From Alkalibacillus filiformis (GTDB lineage Bacteria; Bacillota; Bacilli; Bacillales; Alkalibacillaceae), in NCBI RefSeq assembly GCF_030814115.1, contig NZ_JAUSUP010000004.1:124001-188000 (forward strand): 64,000 bases of DNA. The letters are read 5' to 3'. A model generated the notes under the pieces. The model had not been told where the DNA came from, ran no database searches, and saw nothing but the letters and a program-made list of their open reading frames with translations. Numbering within the stretch: the stretch's first letter is position 1; every line of letters starts with the position of its first letter. The translations under genes and the position numbers were made by a program. This document shows positions 41,857-50,402 of this stretch, piece after piece.

Positions 41857-43080
41857 TTAGTATTGGATATCGTCTAAGATGACTTCAAAATCATCTTCGT
41901 CACCGAAGCTTGGAATCGTAATATCATCACACTCTGGAAATGTAGGTGGTTCAGCTTCATACGTAACATAATGACTGTCAGGATTTATTGTTTCTTCACC
42001 TAATCCATTAACAATAATTAAATCGCCGTTAGAGATCGTTAACTCTTCTTGAATATTAGCTAGATAGCTCGCGGCATCTAGTTGTTGATCATGCTCAATA
42101 ATTAAATCACCACCAGCATGTAGAGGAGCGTTATCTAGTTCTAATCCATTAAGTAAGAGAGCATCCCCACCGAATTGAACAGAACCGTTATTTACGCTGA
42201 ATGTATTATCTGAAATAGTATGCATATTGACTCTGAACTCACCTCTATAATCGACTCCTTCATGAAAACGTGAGTTACCACAAGATAAATACTCACTGTT
42301 CGGGTTGTTGTCGCTTGATAATACTGAAGTGAAGTGGGTGTGCCCATGAACGAAAAGCTGCGACAGTCCACTAATATCAACGTCGTCAAATGTGGCATTT
42401 CCTGTGACAGTAAGTGAATTGTTATTCGATATATCAAAATCTCCTTCGACATATAAGTCTTGCGTCGTTATATCACACTGAATGCTCCCCCCATCTTTTA
42501 AGTAGATGGACGAGTTTGAAAGGTCTTCGCAGTTATTATTTTTCCAAGTTTGGGACTCATCATATTCTTCATCAGCATCTTCAGGTGGAGGGGGAGGACT
42601 ACTACTTACTTCTTCCCAGTCTTCAGAACTGCCACTACTTCCCCCTATATTAACAGTTAAGGTTAACTCTTGTTCATAATTAGAATCATAGCCTGTTAGA
42701 ACAATGTAAATGCGGCTAAAGTTGTCATAGGCGTCGAATTCAAACGGTTCACTAATTTCAAAAGATGTATTCGGGTGATCTGGGTCTATTACTACGGTAT
42801 CTACTTTCTCAATAATGGTCGCCTCTAGCTCCTGTATGTAGGATTCATCATTTTCATATCCATTTTCATCAAGATAGTCCACGAGCGTATGCTGCACAAA
42901 CGTTGCTCCCATTTCAACGACATGGGTCGCACGATAATTCGCTTCAATTACTTCATTTTGATTAGCTGTTGTCATGACACTATTCATCATGACAGTAGAG
43001 AATAACATAATTAAAACGACTGTCAATAAAACGATGATTAAAACAGCGCCTTGGTTATTATTGATCTTGTTAAAATTCAT
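41857..43080 (-). CDS. PilX-like large minor pilin with beta-helix-like C-terminal domain
   Basis: A 407-residue protein with a class III prepilin-like start, NNQG|AVLIIVLLTVV. The residue five after the cut is not Glu, as in the GspK/PilX type found at pilus tips. After an N-terminal pilin helix and domain (to about 160) comes a Ser/Pro/Glu linker (SSPPPPPEDADEEYD). The C-terminal region (about 185-350) has short repeating strands (LTVTGNATFDDVDISGLSQL, SVQFGGDALLLNG) suggesting a beta-helix, with four Cys. It is the last of three minor-pilin genes, overlapping its upstream neighbour by 4 nt. A tip or adhesin role is inferred. Confidence 0.75.
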   Translation of the reverse strand: MNFNKINNNQGAVLIIVLLTVVLIMLFSTVMMNSVMTTANQNEVIEANYRATHVVEMGATFVQHTLVDYLDENGYENDESYIQELEATIIEKVDTVVIDPDHPNTSFEISEPFEFDAYDNFSRIYIVLTGYDSNYEQELTLTVNIGGSSGSSEDWEEVSSSPPPPPEDADEEYDESQTWKNNNCEDLSNSSIYLKDGGSIQCDITTQDLYVEGDFDISNNNSLTVTGNATFDDVDISGLSQLFVHGHTHFTSVLSSDNNPNSEYLSCGNSRFHEGVDYRGEFRVNMHTISDNTFSVNNGSVQFGGDALLLNGLELDNAPLHAGGDLIIEHDQQLDAASYLANIQEELTISNGDLIIVNGLGEETINPDSHYVTYEAEPPTFPECDDITIPSFGDEDDFEVILDDIQY

Positions 43081-43553
43081 TCGTTCTCACCACTTCCTGC
43101 AGGGGTGGTTCGCGTTATGTTTGTTGTAATTTCTAACGGGTTAAATCGTGGGTTGTCTGTATGTGTTACGATTACCGATAAAGAGTATGATGGTTTTTCT
43201 TGAAGGTTAAACGTTAAAGGCTCATCAATTGAAACAGGTGATCCGTCAATAACTAGCTCATAATCAAAAGGTTGCCCGTTAAACTCATATGTTGTTATAT
43301 CATCTCTCTCTATTGTAACTATAAAAGAAGATTGTGTAGGCTGCTCAATGGTATATGTTTGAGACGTTTGGTGAATATTCGTCAAGTTATAAATTAGTCG
43401 ATTTGTATCAGTTTGCGCTTTTGAACGTAACTCTGACTGTTGGTAGTTTTCGATAGATTGATGTAGGACCGAAAAGACTAAACTTCCAACAATGAACGTT
43501 AGAACGATCGCACCAAGTAGTTCTATTAGCGTTAATCCTTTAGAATTATTCAT
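43077..43553 (-). CDS. Type IV prepilin-like protein (minor pilin)
   Basis: A 158-residue prepilin-like protein. The short leader MNNSKG precedes LTLIELLGAIVLTFI, with Glu at position +5 after the cut, then a hydrophobic helix and a beta-rich domain of about 120 residues. It would be processed by the PilD encoded on the other strand and incorporated as a minor subunit. It overlaps both neighbours (8 nt upstream, 4 nt downstream), implying coupled translation. It resembles ComGD/PilW-type pseudopilins, but the C-terminal part is not specific. Confidence 0.82.
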   Translation of the reverse strand: MNNSKGLTLIELLGAIVLTFIVGSLVFSVLHQSIENYQQSELRSKAQTDTNRLIYNLTNIHQTSQTYTIEQPTQSSFIVTIERDDITTYEFNGQPFDYELVIDGSPVSIDEPLTFNLQEKPSYSLSVIVTHTDNPRFNPLEITTNITRTTPAGSGENE

Positions 43554-43980
43554 CCTGGTCCACCTCGATATATGTGTATGTGTGAGCCAATTTCCTGCCT
43601 TCCTTGTTCATAACTTGAAGTGTCGCTTTCAGTAAATGTTGTGAATGTTCTTCATCAGATAAAGTAAGCATCAAGAAGTAGTTTTCATTGGCAACAAAAG
43701 CTCCCGACTGTTGAACAGACGGTATTGTTGGCAAGCCACTCGCGTTGAATTCCTCGTGTGTGCCTAAAGTACTAGCACTTGATTCCATAGATTGAACATC
43801 TTCTAAGGCAACTTTAATTAGATTAGTAGCAACCACTTCTTCCTCAGTGATATTTTGCATGGATCCAACTTGTGTAAACATGGAAAAAAAGCCAATTAAA
43901 ATAATTGATAATATAACGAGTGCTCCAAGTATTTCTACTAAAGATGCCCCGTGATTGTTTTTAAGTATTTTCTTTAACAT
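43546..43980 (-). CDS. Type IV prepilin-like protein (PilV-like minor pilin)
   Basis: A 144-residue prepilin-like protein. The leader MLKKILKNNHG is followed by ASLVEILGALVILSIILIGF, with Glu at +5. The remainder has a helix (EVVATNLIKVALEDVQSME) and a short beta region ending in HTYTYIEV, as in PilV or GspI-type minor pilins. It is the first gene of the minus-strand minor-pilin set and is divergent from pilB; 128 bp between them probably carry both promoters. Confidence 0.82.
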   Translation of the reverse strand: MLKKILKNNHGASLVEILGALVILSIILIGFFSMFTQVGSMQNITEEEVVATNLIKVALEDVQSMESSASTLGTHEEFNASGLPTIPSVQQSGAFVANENYFLMLTLSDEEHSQHLLKATLQVMNKEGRKLAHTYTYIEVDQDE

Positions 43981-44108
43981 TACTTTTAACCCTCGATTTT
44001 TTAGTCAAAAAGTCTTATAATAGAAATGATAGTATAAAATTTGTCTAATTTATAGCTATTATATCATAAGGTGTAAGATTTTTAGATTGATAGAAGGGAA
44101 GTTAAATC

Positions 44109-45767
44109 TTGGCTCGAAAAATAAAACTGCGTTTAGGTGAGCTTTTAGTCCAAGAAAACCTCATAACTGTGATGCAATTAGAACAGGCATTAAAAGAAAA
44201 AAGTTCGAATCAAAAACTTGGTGACAAACTAATTGAAGAAGGACATATAACTGAACTTCAATTAGTAGAAGTGTTACAACAACAGTTAGGTATTGAGCAT
44301 GAACGCTTACATAATTATGCTTTCGATCAATCTATCCTTAATCTTGTACCAAAACAGTTTGCAATAGAAAATAATGTTATTCCTTTAAAACGTGAACAAA
44401 ATAAACTGTTTGTCGCAACAGCAGACCCACTTGATTACTTCGTATTAAACAACTTAAGACTTCAAACGGGGTTTAAAATAGAACCTGTCATTGCCATAAA
44501 AGATGAAATCCGCCAAAGCATCATGAAGCTATATGAACGAGAAGATTTAACTGAAGAGTTTGAGGATATCCAGCCAGATCAGCAAACAGAAGACTTGTCT
44601 CTTGAAGAAGAAGCATCGCCTGTCGTTAAGTTAATGAATCAGTTAATTCAACAGGCTGTCGTTGAAAAAGCAAGTGATATTCATATAGATCCTCAGGAAA
44701 ATCAAGTGCTCATCCGCCTGCGTGTTGACGGAGCTTTAAGAAATGAACAAACGTTGGGTAAAAGTGTTCAATCGTCACTAACGACACGAATTAAAATTAT
44801 GGCTAATTTAGATATTACACAACAGAGGGTTCCACAAGATGGACGAATAAAGCGTACAGTTGAAGGGCGAAATGTTGACTTAAGAGTGAGTACATTGCCT
44901 ACTATTTTTGGGGAGAAAATTGTAATTCGTGTATTGGATACGATGACGGTATCGAATAGACTTGATGATATTGGATTTGAGCAAGACAATCTACAAAAGT
45001 TTAAACAAATGATTGAGAAACCGTATGGCATCGTGTTGTTAACTGGTCCGACTGGGTCAGGTAAAACGTCTACGATGTATGCTGCTTTAACTCATTTAAA
45101 CGAAGAACAGTCAAATTTAATTACAGTAGAAGACCCAGTTGAGTATGAATTAGAAGGAGTTAATCAAATCCAAGTTAACCCTCAAGTAGGTCTGACATTC
45201 GCTTCAGGTTTGAAATCAATATTAAGGCAAGACCCAGATATTGTTATGGTTGGTGAAATACGTGATGGTGAAACAGCAAATATGGCTGTGCGCGCCTCCA
45301 TTACAGGCCATCTCGTCTTAAGTACATTGCATACAAATGATTCGACCGGAGCAATTAACCGCTTAGTTAATATGGATGTTGAAATGTTTTTAGTCGGCTC
45401 TTCACTTAATGGCGTTGTTGCTCAACGACTCGTTCGTACAATATGTATGGACTGTGCTGAAAAGCATGAGTTATCAGCTCTAGAGCGACAAGTGTTTGAA
45501 AAACATAATGTTCAAATAAATATGGTGACAAAGGGAACCGGCTGCCCAACTTGTAATAACACAGGCTACAGAGGCCGTACAGCGATTCATGAAGTATTGT
45601 ATGTTGATGATACGCTAAGGGAAGCTATATTAGATGGTAAGACGAAAATAGAAATCGAAAACATAGCTAAAGAGCAAGGATTCATTCCATTGTTTGAAGA
45701 TGGATTACGTAAAGTCGAGCAAGGTGTTACGACTTTAGAAGAAGTATATAGAGTCGCAGCAGAGTGA
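44109..45767 (+). CDS. pilB: Type IV pilus assembly ATPase PilB with MshEN domain
   Basis: A 552-residue GspE/PilB ATPase. The N-terminus (about 5-65) has two tandem MshEN-type motifs, RLGELLVQENLITVMQLEQ and KLGDKLIEEGHITELQLVE, a fold known to bind c-di-GMP in MshE and PilB proteins. The motor has Walker A GPTGSGKTS (about 313-321), the Asp box, Walker B (PDIVMVGEIRDGET) and the His box (STLHTND). A tetracysteine zinc site follows (CMDC and CPTC, about 447-485). It powers pilus extension. The start is TTG at 44109 after AGAAGGGAAG. Confidence 0.92.
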   Translation: MARKIKLRLGELLVQENLITVMQLEQALKEKSSNQKLGDKLIEEGHITELQLVEVLQQQLGIEHERLHNYAFDQSILNLVPKQFAIENNVIPLKREQNKLFVATADPLDYFVLNNLRLQTGFKIEPVIAIKDEIRQSIMKLYEREDLTEEFEDIQPDQQTEDLSLEEEASPVVKLMNQLIQQAVVEKASDIHIDPQENQVLIRLRVDGALRNEQTLGKSVQSSLTTRIKIMANLDITQQRVPQDGRIKRTVEGRNVDLRVSTLPTIFGEKIVIRVLDTMTVSNRLDDIGFEQDNLQKFKQMIEKPYGIVLLTGPTGSGKTSTMYAALTHLNEEQSNLITVEDPVEYELEGVNQIQVNPQVGLTFASGLKSILRQDPDIVMVGEIRDGETANMAVRASITGHLVLSTLHTNDSTGAINRLVNMDVEMFLVGSSLNGVVAQRLVRTICMDCAEKHELSALERQVFEKHNVQINMVTKGTGCPTCNNTGYRGRTAIHEVLYVDDTLREAILDGKTKIEIENIAKEQGFIPLFEDGLRKVEQGVTTLEEVYRVAAE

Positions 45768-45789
45768 ATGAGTTGTTGGAGGTAGTGAT

Positions 45790-46998
45790 ATGGCTTCTTT
45801 TAAATATATAGCCGCAGATTATAACGGCAATGAAAAGCAAGGTAAGCTAGAAGCCTACAATATTGATTTAGCAAAAGCTAGATTAAGAGATGAAGGGTTG
45901 AAAATTGAATCGATTGAAGAAGTAAAACAATCGATTTGGACGAAAGATATTCATTTCGGTAACCCTGTAAAAAATCGTGACTTTGTCGTATTTCTCCAAC
46001 AGTTCTCAGCATTGTTGAAAGCTGGCTTAACGATCGTTAATTCATTAAGCGTTTTACGCGAACAAACGAAACAAAAACATTTGAAAGAAGCACTCTATTA
46101 CGTAGAAATCGATATGAGACAAGGTAGTTCGTTAACAAACGCGTTAAAAAAGCACCCAGAGATCTTCTCAAACATTTTCGTCAACATGGTCCATAGTGGT
46201 GAGAGTAGTGGATCGTTAGAAGAAACACTTTCTAAGCTAGCTGATTATTACCATAAGCATTATAAGACATCACAAAAAGTGAAAGCTACTTTCGCTTATC
46301 CAGTAACTGTAGGATTTGTCGCAATTGGTGTTGTGATTTTTCTAATGATGTATGTTGTTCCAGAATTTGTCGATATGTTTAATCAGTTTGATGCTAGTTT
46401 ACCGATCGTTACACAGTTTGTCTTAGCCATTAGTAATCTATTGACTAGTTATTGGTATTTATTTGGCTTAATTGCTTTATTATTTGGTTTAATATTAATT
46501 ATAGTCTTACAACGAGAGCACTTACGTATGAAAATTGATTATTATTTATTAAAGCTACCAGGTTTTGGCCCATTAATTTTAAAGTCGAATATGGCCTCGT
46601 TGACAAGAACATTAAGTTCTTTACTATATAACAATGTTTCAATCATTCAAGCATTAAACCTAACAGAACAGACTCTAAAAAACAAAGTTATAAAGCAAAC
46701 GCTACAAGAGGCTGAATCGTCTCTAAAACAGGGGGATTCATTAGTTAATCCATTGCGTCAACATTGGGCTTACCCTTACCTTGTAACACAAATGATTGAA
46801 GTAGGGGAGAAAACGAATTCTTTACCAGAAATGCTTGAGCAAGTAGCAACATTCTATGAAGACGATGTTGATACAGCAACGGATCAACTCAAATCTTTAT
46901 TAGAGCCTTTATTAATTATTACGTTGTCTGTAATTGTTGGTACAATTGTGCTCGCCATTGTCATTCCAATGTTTGAGCTGTTTAATCAAATAAATTAA
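45790..46998 (+). CDS. pilC: Type IV pilus platform protein PilC
   Basis: A 402-residue inner-membrane platform protein. Two T2SF domains lie at about 62-185 and 265-388, with three membrane helices (about 170-190, 217-240 and 370-393). FLQQFSALLKAGLTIVNSL opens the first domain, and MVHSGESSGSLEETL and MIEVGEKTNSLPEML are the paired conserved motifs. It couples PilB rotation to pilin assembly. Length matches PilC rather than the shorter ComGB. It lies 22 nt after pilB in the same operon. Confidence 0.92.
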   Translation: MASFKYIAADYNGNEKQGKLEAYNIDLAKARLRDEGLKIESIEEVKQSIWTKDIHFGNPVKNRDFVVFLQQFSALLKAGLTIVNSLSVLREQTKQKHLKEALYYVEIDMRQGSSLTNALKKHPEIFSNIFVNMVHSGESSGSLEETLSKLADYYHKHYKTSQKVKATFAYPVTVGFVAIGVVIFLMMYVVPEFVDMFNQFDASLPIVTQFVLAISNLLTSYWYLFGLIALLFGLILIIVLQREHLRMKIDYYLLKLPGFGPLILKSNMASLTRTLSSLLYNNVSIIQALNLTEQTLKNKVIKQTLQEAESSLKQGDSLVNPLRQHWAYPYLVTQMIEVGEKTNSLPEMLEQVATFYEDDVDTATDQLKSLLEPLLIITLSVIVGTIVLAIVIPMFELFNQIN

Positions 46999-47012
46999 GG
47001 GGAGAGGTAAAA

Positions 47013-47459
47013 ATGTTAAAAAGGATGTTGAAAAATCAGAAGGGTATTACTCTAGTTGAATTACTAGCTGTAATCGTTATTTTAGGAATTATTGCGTTAA
47101 TCGCTGTACCTGCGATTGCGAATGTAATTGAGGATTCACGTTATGATAGTGTGAAAGCAACGGCTATTAATATAATTGAAGCTGGTGAATTGTATGCTGT
47201 TACGAATGAAGAAGATAGTGTAACGTTATCTGAATTAGAAGATGAAGGATATATTAATATATCTGGTTATGATGATTCATCTGATGACATAAGTGTAAGT
47301 ATTGATTCTAGTGGTAGTACAATAGATGGTATATTAAGTGATAGTAATGTTGCTATACAATTTACTGATGCAACAATTCAAAACATCAATGATACTAGTG
47401 CATCTGATTTAAGAAATGAGGATGCAGATTCACCGGTAGAATATGCATCGGTACAATAA
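47013..47459 (+). CDS. pilA: Type IV major prepilin (PilA-like)
   Basis: A 148-residue prepilin. The leader MLKRMLKNQKG is cut before ITLVELLAVIVILGIIALIA, with Glu at +5 and the standard helix. The globular part is small, very acidic and Ser/Asp-rich (GYDDSSDDISVSIDSSGS), which suits a surface-exposed subunit in high salt. It lacks a C-terminal Cys pair. A strong hairpin follows 31 nt after the stop and may enrich this message over the downstream genes. AAGGGGAGAGG precedes the ATG. Confidence 0.9.
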   Translation: MLKRMLKNQKGITLVELLAVIVILGIIALIAVPAIANVIEDSRYDSVKATAINIIEAGELYAVTNEEDSVTLSELEDEGYINISGYDDSSDDISVSIDSSGSTIDGILSDSNVAIQFTDATIQNINDTSASDLRNEDADSPVEYASVQ

Positions 47460-47490
47460 TACTCACACCCATGTTATGTAGTAAGTTTTC

Positions 47491-47520
47491 AAAACAAGCG
47501 CGGCATTCCGCGCTTGTTTT
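47491..47520 (+). terminator. Intra-operon terminator/attenuator after pilA
   Basis: AAAACAAGCGCGG (47491-47503) pairs perfectly with CCGCGCTTGTTTT (47508-47520) around a 4-nt loop. It lies between pilA and pilD, so partial termination or 3'-end protection would give high pilin levels. Confidence 0.85.
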
Positions 47521-47550
47521 AAAAAGAAAAAATATTAGGAATTGATATAA

Positions 47551-48306
47551 TTGATGTTATTAATCTATTTATACATATTTATTTTAGGCTTAGTGTTAGG
47601 TTCTTTTTACAATGTTGTAGGAATACGGGTGGCAGATCAACGTTCAATCGTAACACCACGATCTCATTGTCCATCGTGTTCTAAAACGTTGAAGTGGTAT
47701 GAACTTATTCCTGTGTTGTCCTACATATTCCAAAAAGGACAATGCCGTAAGTGTGGAGAAAAAGTATCATCAATCTATCCATTTTTTGAACTGTTAACAG
47801 GCTTGTTATTTGTTTTGGCCTTTTACAAAATAGGTTTTCAATTAGAAGTCATTATTGCTTGGATGCTAATTAGTTTGTTAGTGATCATTACTGTTAGTGA
47901 TCTATATAAACAAATTATCCCAGACTCCATTTTACTTGTTTTTCTAGTATCTATTATTTTATTGCGAATTTTGATCCCAACAAATCCTTGGTATGATGCT
48001 TATTTAGCAGCTATTATTGGTTTTGTATTGTTACTGGTCATCGCGATTGTGAGTAAAGGTGGCATGGGAGGCGGCGACATAAAGCTCTTCGGCGTTTTAG
48101 GTTTATTCTTAGGAATTCAAGGGACATTAATGACACTCTTTTTATCATCGTTAATCGGTGCTGTTGTTGGTGTTATTTTAATGGCATTCGGTAAGGTGAA
48201 AAGAGGTGTGCCAATCCCGTTTGGCCCTTTTATAGCAGTGTCGGCTCTCATTGCGTACTTTTATGCAGATGAATTGATCGATTGGTATTTAAGATTAATC
48301 ATATAG
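47551..48306 (+). CDS. pilD: Prepilin peptidase/N-methyltransferase PilD
   Basis: A 251-residue membrane enzyme with about eight helices. The cytosolic zinc loop has CPSC (40-43) and CRKC (65-68), as in the full-length methylating type. The two catalytic Asp residues are in ITVSDLYKQIIPD (about 125-137) and GGGDIKLFG (about 177). It cleaves prepilin leaders and methylates the new N-terminus. TTG at 47551 or the adjacent ATG at 47554 could be the start; AGGA is the only, weak, ribosome site. It lies 91 nt after pilA. Confidence 0.9.
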   Translation: MMLLIYLYIFILGLVLGSFYNVVGIRVADQRSIVTPRSHCPSCSKTLKWYELIPVLSYIFQKGQCRKCGEKVSSIYPFFELLTGLLFVLAFYKIGFQLEVIIAWMLISLLVIITVSDLYKQIIPDSILLVFLVSIILLRILIPTNPWYDAYLAAIIGFVLLLVIAIVSKGGMGGGDIKLFGVLGLFLGIQGTLMTLFLSSLIGAVVGVILMAFGKVKRGVPIPFGPFIAVSALIAYFYADELIDWYLRLII

Positions 48307-48319
48307 GTGGCTGATCATA

Positions 48320-49282
48320 ATGTCGAATAAAAAAGTTGTTAACTTAGAAATAAAAGATTACGTCATTCGCTTTACAGAGAGTAAGAAAGGTTCTTCCTCT
48401 ATAAGTCGTTTGGGAGAGCATTTCTTGCCGACAGGAATAGTGAAAAACGGTGTTATTGAAGATTTTGATCAGTTTGTAAAAATATTAAAAACGGTAGTGA
48501 AAAAGTGGCGGTTAAAACGGAAAAATGTCCGTTTCATTATGCCTGATTCGCTCGTATTTATTCGTCGTGAAACAGTGCCATTAAATGTCGACAAAGATGA
48601 AGTGAAAAAGCATATATACTTTAACATAGGTGACACGATTCATTTGCCATTTGATTCTTCAGTCGTTGAAGTGGTATATATACGTGAGTTAGAAGAACAT
48701 CACGAAGTCAGTATGATCTCAACTGATCAAGCGGTTGCTAACCAATATGATGAAGCGTTAGACCTTGCTAGTGTGACGGTTGAAGCGATTGATATTTCAC
48801 CGTTATGTTATTATCGATTGTTACATTCTAATGAGTTAGTTAAACAAGATGACCATTTGTTACTTATTCAATACCAAGTTGATCGGGTAACATTTAGCGC
48901 ATTCGTTCAGAATACACCGATCTTCTTGCAGGAATTTGACCTTGAGTCTAGCGAATTCGTTACAGAACAATTAGGACCTACTTTATCTAAAGAAGATTTC
49001 AATAAACAGACGGTTATGGAAGAGCTTGATGATATGAATATTGAAGTTGAGCGGGTTGAACGGTTTTATCAGTTTATGATGAACGACTATGAACAAAAGT
49101 TCACCACTATTGCTGTTGTTGGAGACCATCCATATTTAGAAGAAATCGTATCAACGATGAGCGAAGGTTATGAGACACCAATTGTTCAACTTACAGACAA
49201 TAATGTAAAAGGGCCTAAAGAGATGGGTGTCGAATTTAAATTTCATAATGTTTATGGACTAGCGCTAAAGGGTGGACGCTAA
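48320..49282 (+). CDS. pilM: Type IV pilus actin-like protein PilM
   Basis: A 320-residue cytosolic protein with the PilM/FtsA-like fold: VVNLEIKDYVIRF for the first strand pair, then IKNG-type VKNGVIEDFDQFVKIL, and a central VEAIDISPLCYYRLL. The nucleotide motifs are less conserved than in proteobacterial PilM, as in other Firmicutes. It would bind the INLLP motif of PilN and join the motor to the alignment complex. Its stop overlaps the pilN ATG by one base. Confidence 0.85.
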   Translation: MSNKKVVNLEIKDYVIRFTESKKGSSSISRLGEHFLPTGIVKNGVIEDFDQFVKILKTVVKKWRLKRKNVRFIMPDSLVFIRRETVPLNVDKDEVKKHIYFNIGDTIHLPFDSSVVEVVYIRELEEHHEVSMISTDQAVANQYDEALDLASVTVEAIDISPLCYYRLLHSNELVKQDDHLLLIQYQVDRVTFSAFVQNTPIFLQEFDLESSEFVTEQLGPTLSKEDFNKQTVMEELDDMNIEVERVERFYQFMMNDYEQKFTTIAVVGDHPYLEEIVSTMSEGYETPIVQLTDNNVKGPKEMGVEFKFHNVYGLALKGGR

Positions 49283-49824
49283 TGTTAGTTGATATTAATT
49301 TATTACCGAAAAAAGAACGTAAAAGTAAAAAAACATTGGTCATTTATCTATTGTTATGTCTATTAACTTTAGCTTTATTAGGTGGCTTTATTTTTTGGAG
49401 TTATAGCATAAGTGAAAAAATTGACCGGTTAGAAAGTGATTTGCATCAGCAAGAAATAGCCAATGCTGAACTCCAGTCTGAAATTGATGGCGATGAAGAA
49501 TATCAGACAGCTCAACAGTTATCGAATATAACAAGTGAGCTCGATCAACTCATGATGAGTACAAATGAGATTGTTAATGATTTAGATATGATTGTGCCAT
49601 CTAACGCTGAATTAACTTCATTTAATTATAGTGAGAACTCAATAGAACTTATTGTTGAAACTATGACTAATGAAGATGCTGTGACGTTCTATCAAGATTT
49701 ACAAATGATTGATCATTTCAATGAAGTTAGAATTCATACGATAAATTATATAGAGTCAGATGATGATTATACGACTCGTTATACGATTAGCCTCCAGGAA
49801 GAGGAGGTTGAGAACAATGAGTAA
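49282..49824 (+). CDS. pilN: Type IV pilus assembly protein PilN
   Basis: A 180-residue bitopic membrane protein. The cytosolic start MLVDINLLPKKERK contains the INLLP motif that docks PilN onto PilM. A membrane helix follows (about 24-45), then a coiled coil (IDRLESDLHQQEIANAELQ) and a ferredoxin-like outside domain. Layout and length match PilN. It overlaps pilM by 1 nt and pilO by 8 nt, implying fixed stoichiometry of the MNO set. Confidence 0.88.
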   Translation: MLVDINLLPKKERKSKKTLVIYLLLCLLTLALLGGFIFWSYSISEKIDRLESDLHQQEIANAELQSEIDGDEEYQTAQQLSNITSELDQLMMSTNEIVNDLDMIVPSNAELTSFNYSENSIELIVETMTNEDAVTFYQDLQMIDHFNEVRIHTINYIESDDDYTTRYTISLQEEEVENNE

Positions 49825-50365
49825 AATGTTGAAACGGATTATTTTTATTTGGATCGTTTTGGTTATTTTAATAGGCGGTATTTTTTATCTTTTTAATATC
49901 CATAGTTTAAAACAAAGTGAGAACCAATTAGAAAACGACTTGTCTTTTGAAGAAAGAAAGCAATCAGCATTACTAGAAACAGTAGATCAGATAGACCATG
50001 ATGGTATGGCGATGGAGGAATTGCGTGCAAAAATACCTGAGCATCTTGAAGAGGATAATGTCATCCGGATGATTAACAATGCTTCATCATCGACTAATTC
50101 AGTTATTCAAACTTATAATTATGACGATCAACAGACTATACCAATTAATGAACTGTTTGAACAGTCGAGTTTTACTGAAGAGGTAGATGTGTTAACGATG
50201 CAAATAAACGGATATACACAGTCCGAAGAACAGTTAGTGAGATTTATTAGTGAACTGGAGAATGGTGATCGACTGTTACAAGTTACACAACTACAATACA
50301 GTCAAAACAATGATGACGAAGTGAATTTTCAATTAAGTTTTTCTGTGTTTGCCTACTCCATGTAA
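49817..50365 (+). CDS. pilO: Type IV pilus assembly protein PilO
   Basis: A 182-residue bitopic protein: a short basic cytosolic end, one membrane helix (about 7-26, IIFIWIVLVILIGGIFYLF), a coiled coil (SENQLENDLSFEERKQSALL), and a PilO-like periplasmic-type domain with IPINELFEQSSF and a closing beta sheet. ATG 49817 lies after GAGGAGG inside the end of pilN; the longer open frame from 49760 is antisense-like in composition and rejected. It ends the pilus operon before a hairpin. Confidence 0.85.
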   Translation: MSKMLKRIIFIWIVLVILIGGIFYLFNIHSLKQSENQLENDLSFEERKQSALLETVDQIDHDGMAMEELRAKIPEHLEEDNVIRMINNASSSTNSVIQTYNYDDQQTIPINELFEQSSFTEEVDVLTMQINGYTQSEEQLVRFISELENGDRLLQVTQLQYSQNNDDEVNFQLSFSVFAYSM

Positions 50366-50396
50366 AAAGAGGTGCCACAATGATGGCACCCCTTTA
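50366..50396. terminator. Terminator of the pil operon
   Basis: An AGGTGCCA arm (about 50370-50377) pairs with TGGCACC (50384-50390), with extra A-T pairs (AAAG/CTTT) on the outside. It lies between convergent genes. Confidence 0.72.
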
Positions 50397-50402
50397 ATAT
50401 TA

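Noticed and set aside
43546-46998. ComG competence operon
   Set aside because: The presence of PilM, PilN, PilO, an MshEN-type PilB and a linked prepilin peptidase, with minor pilins on the other strand, fits a type IV pilus rather than comGA-G.
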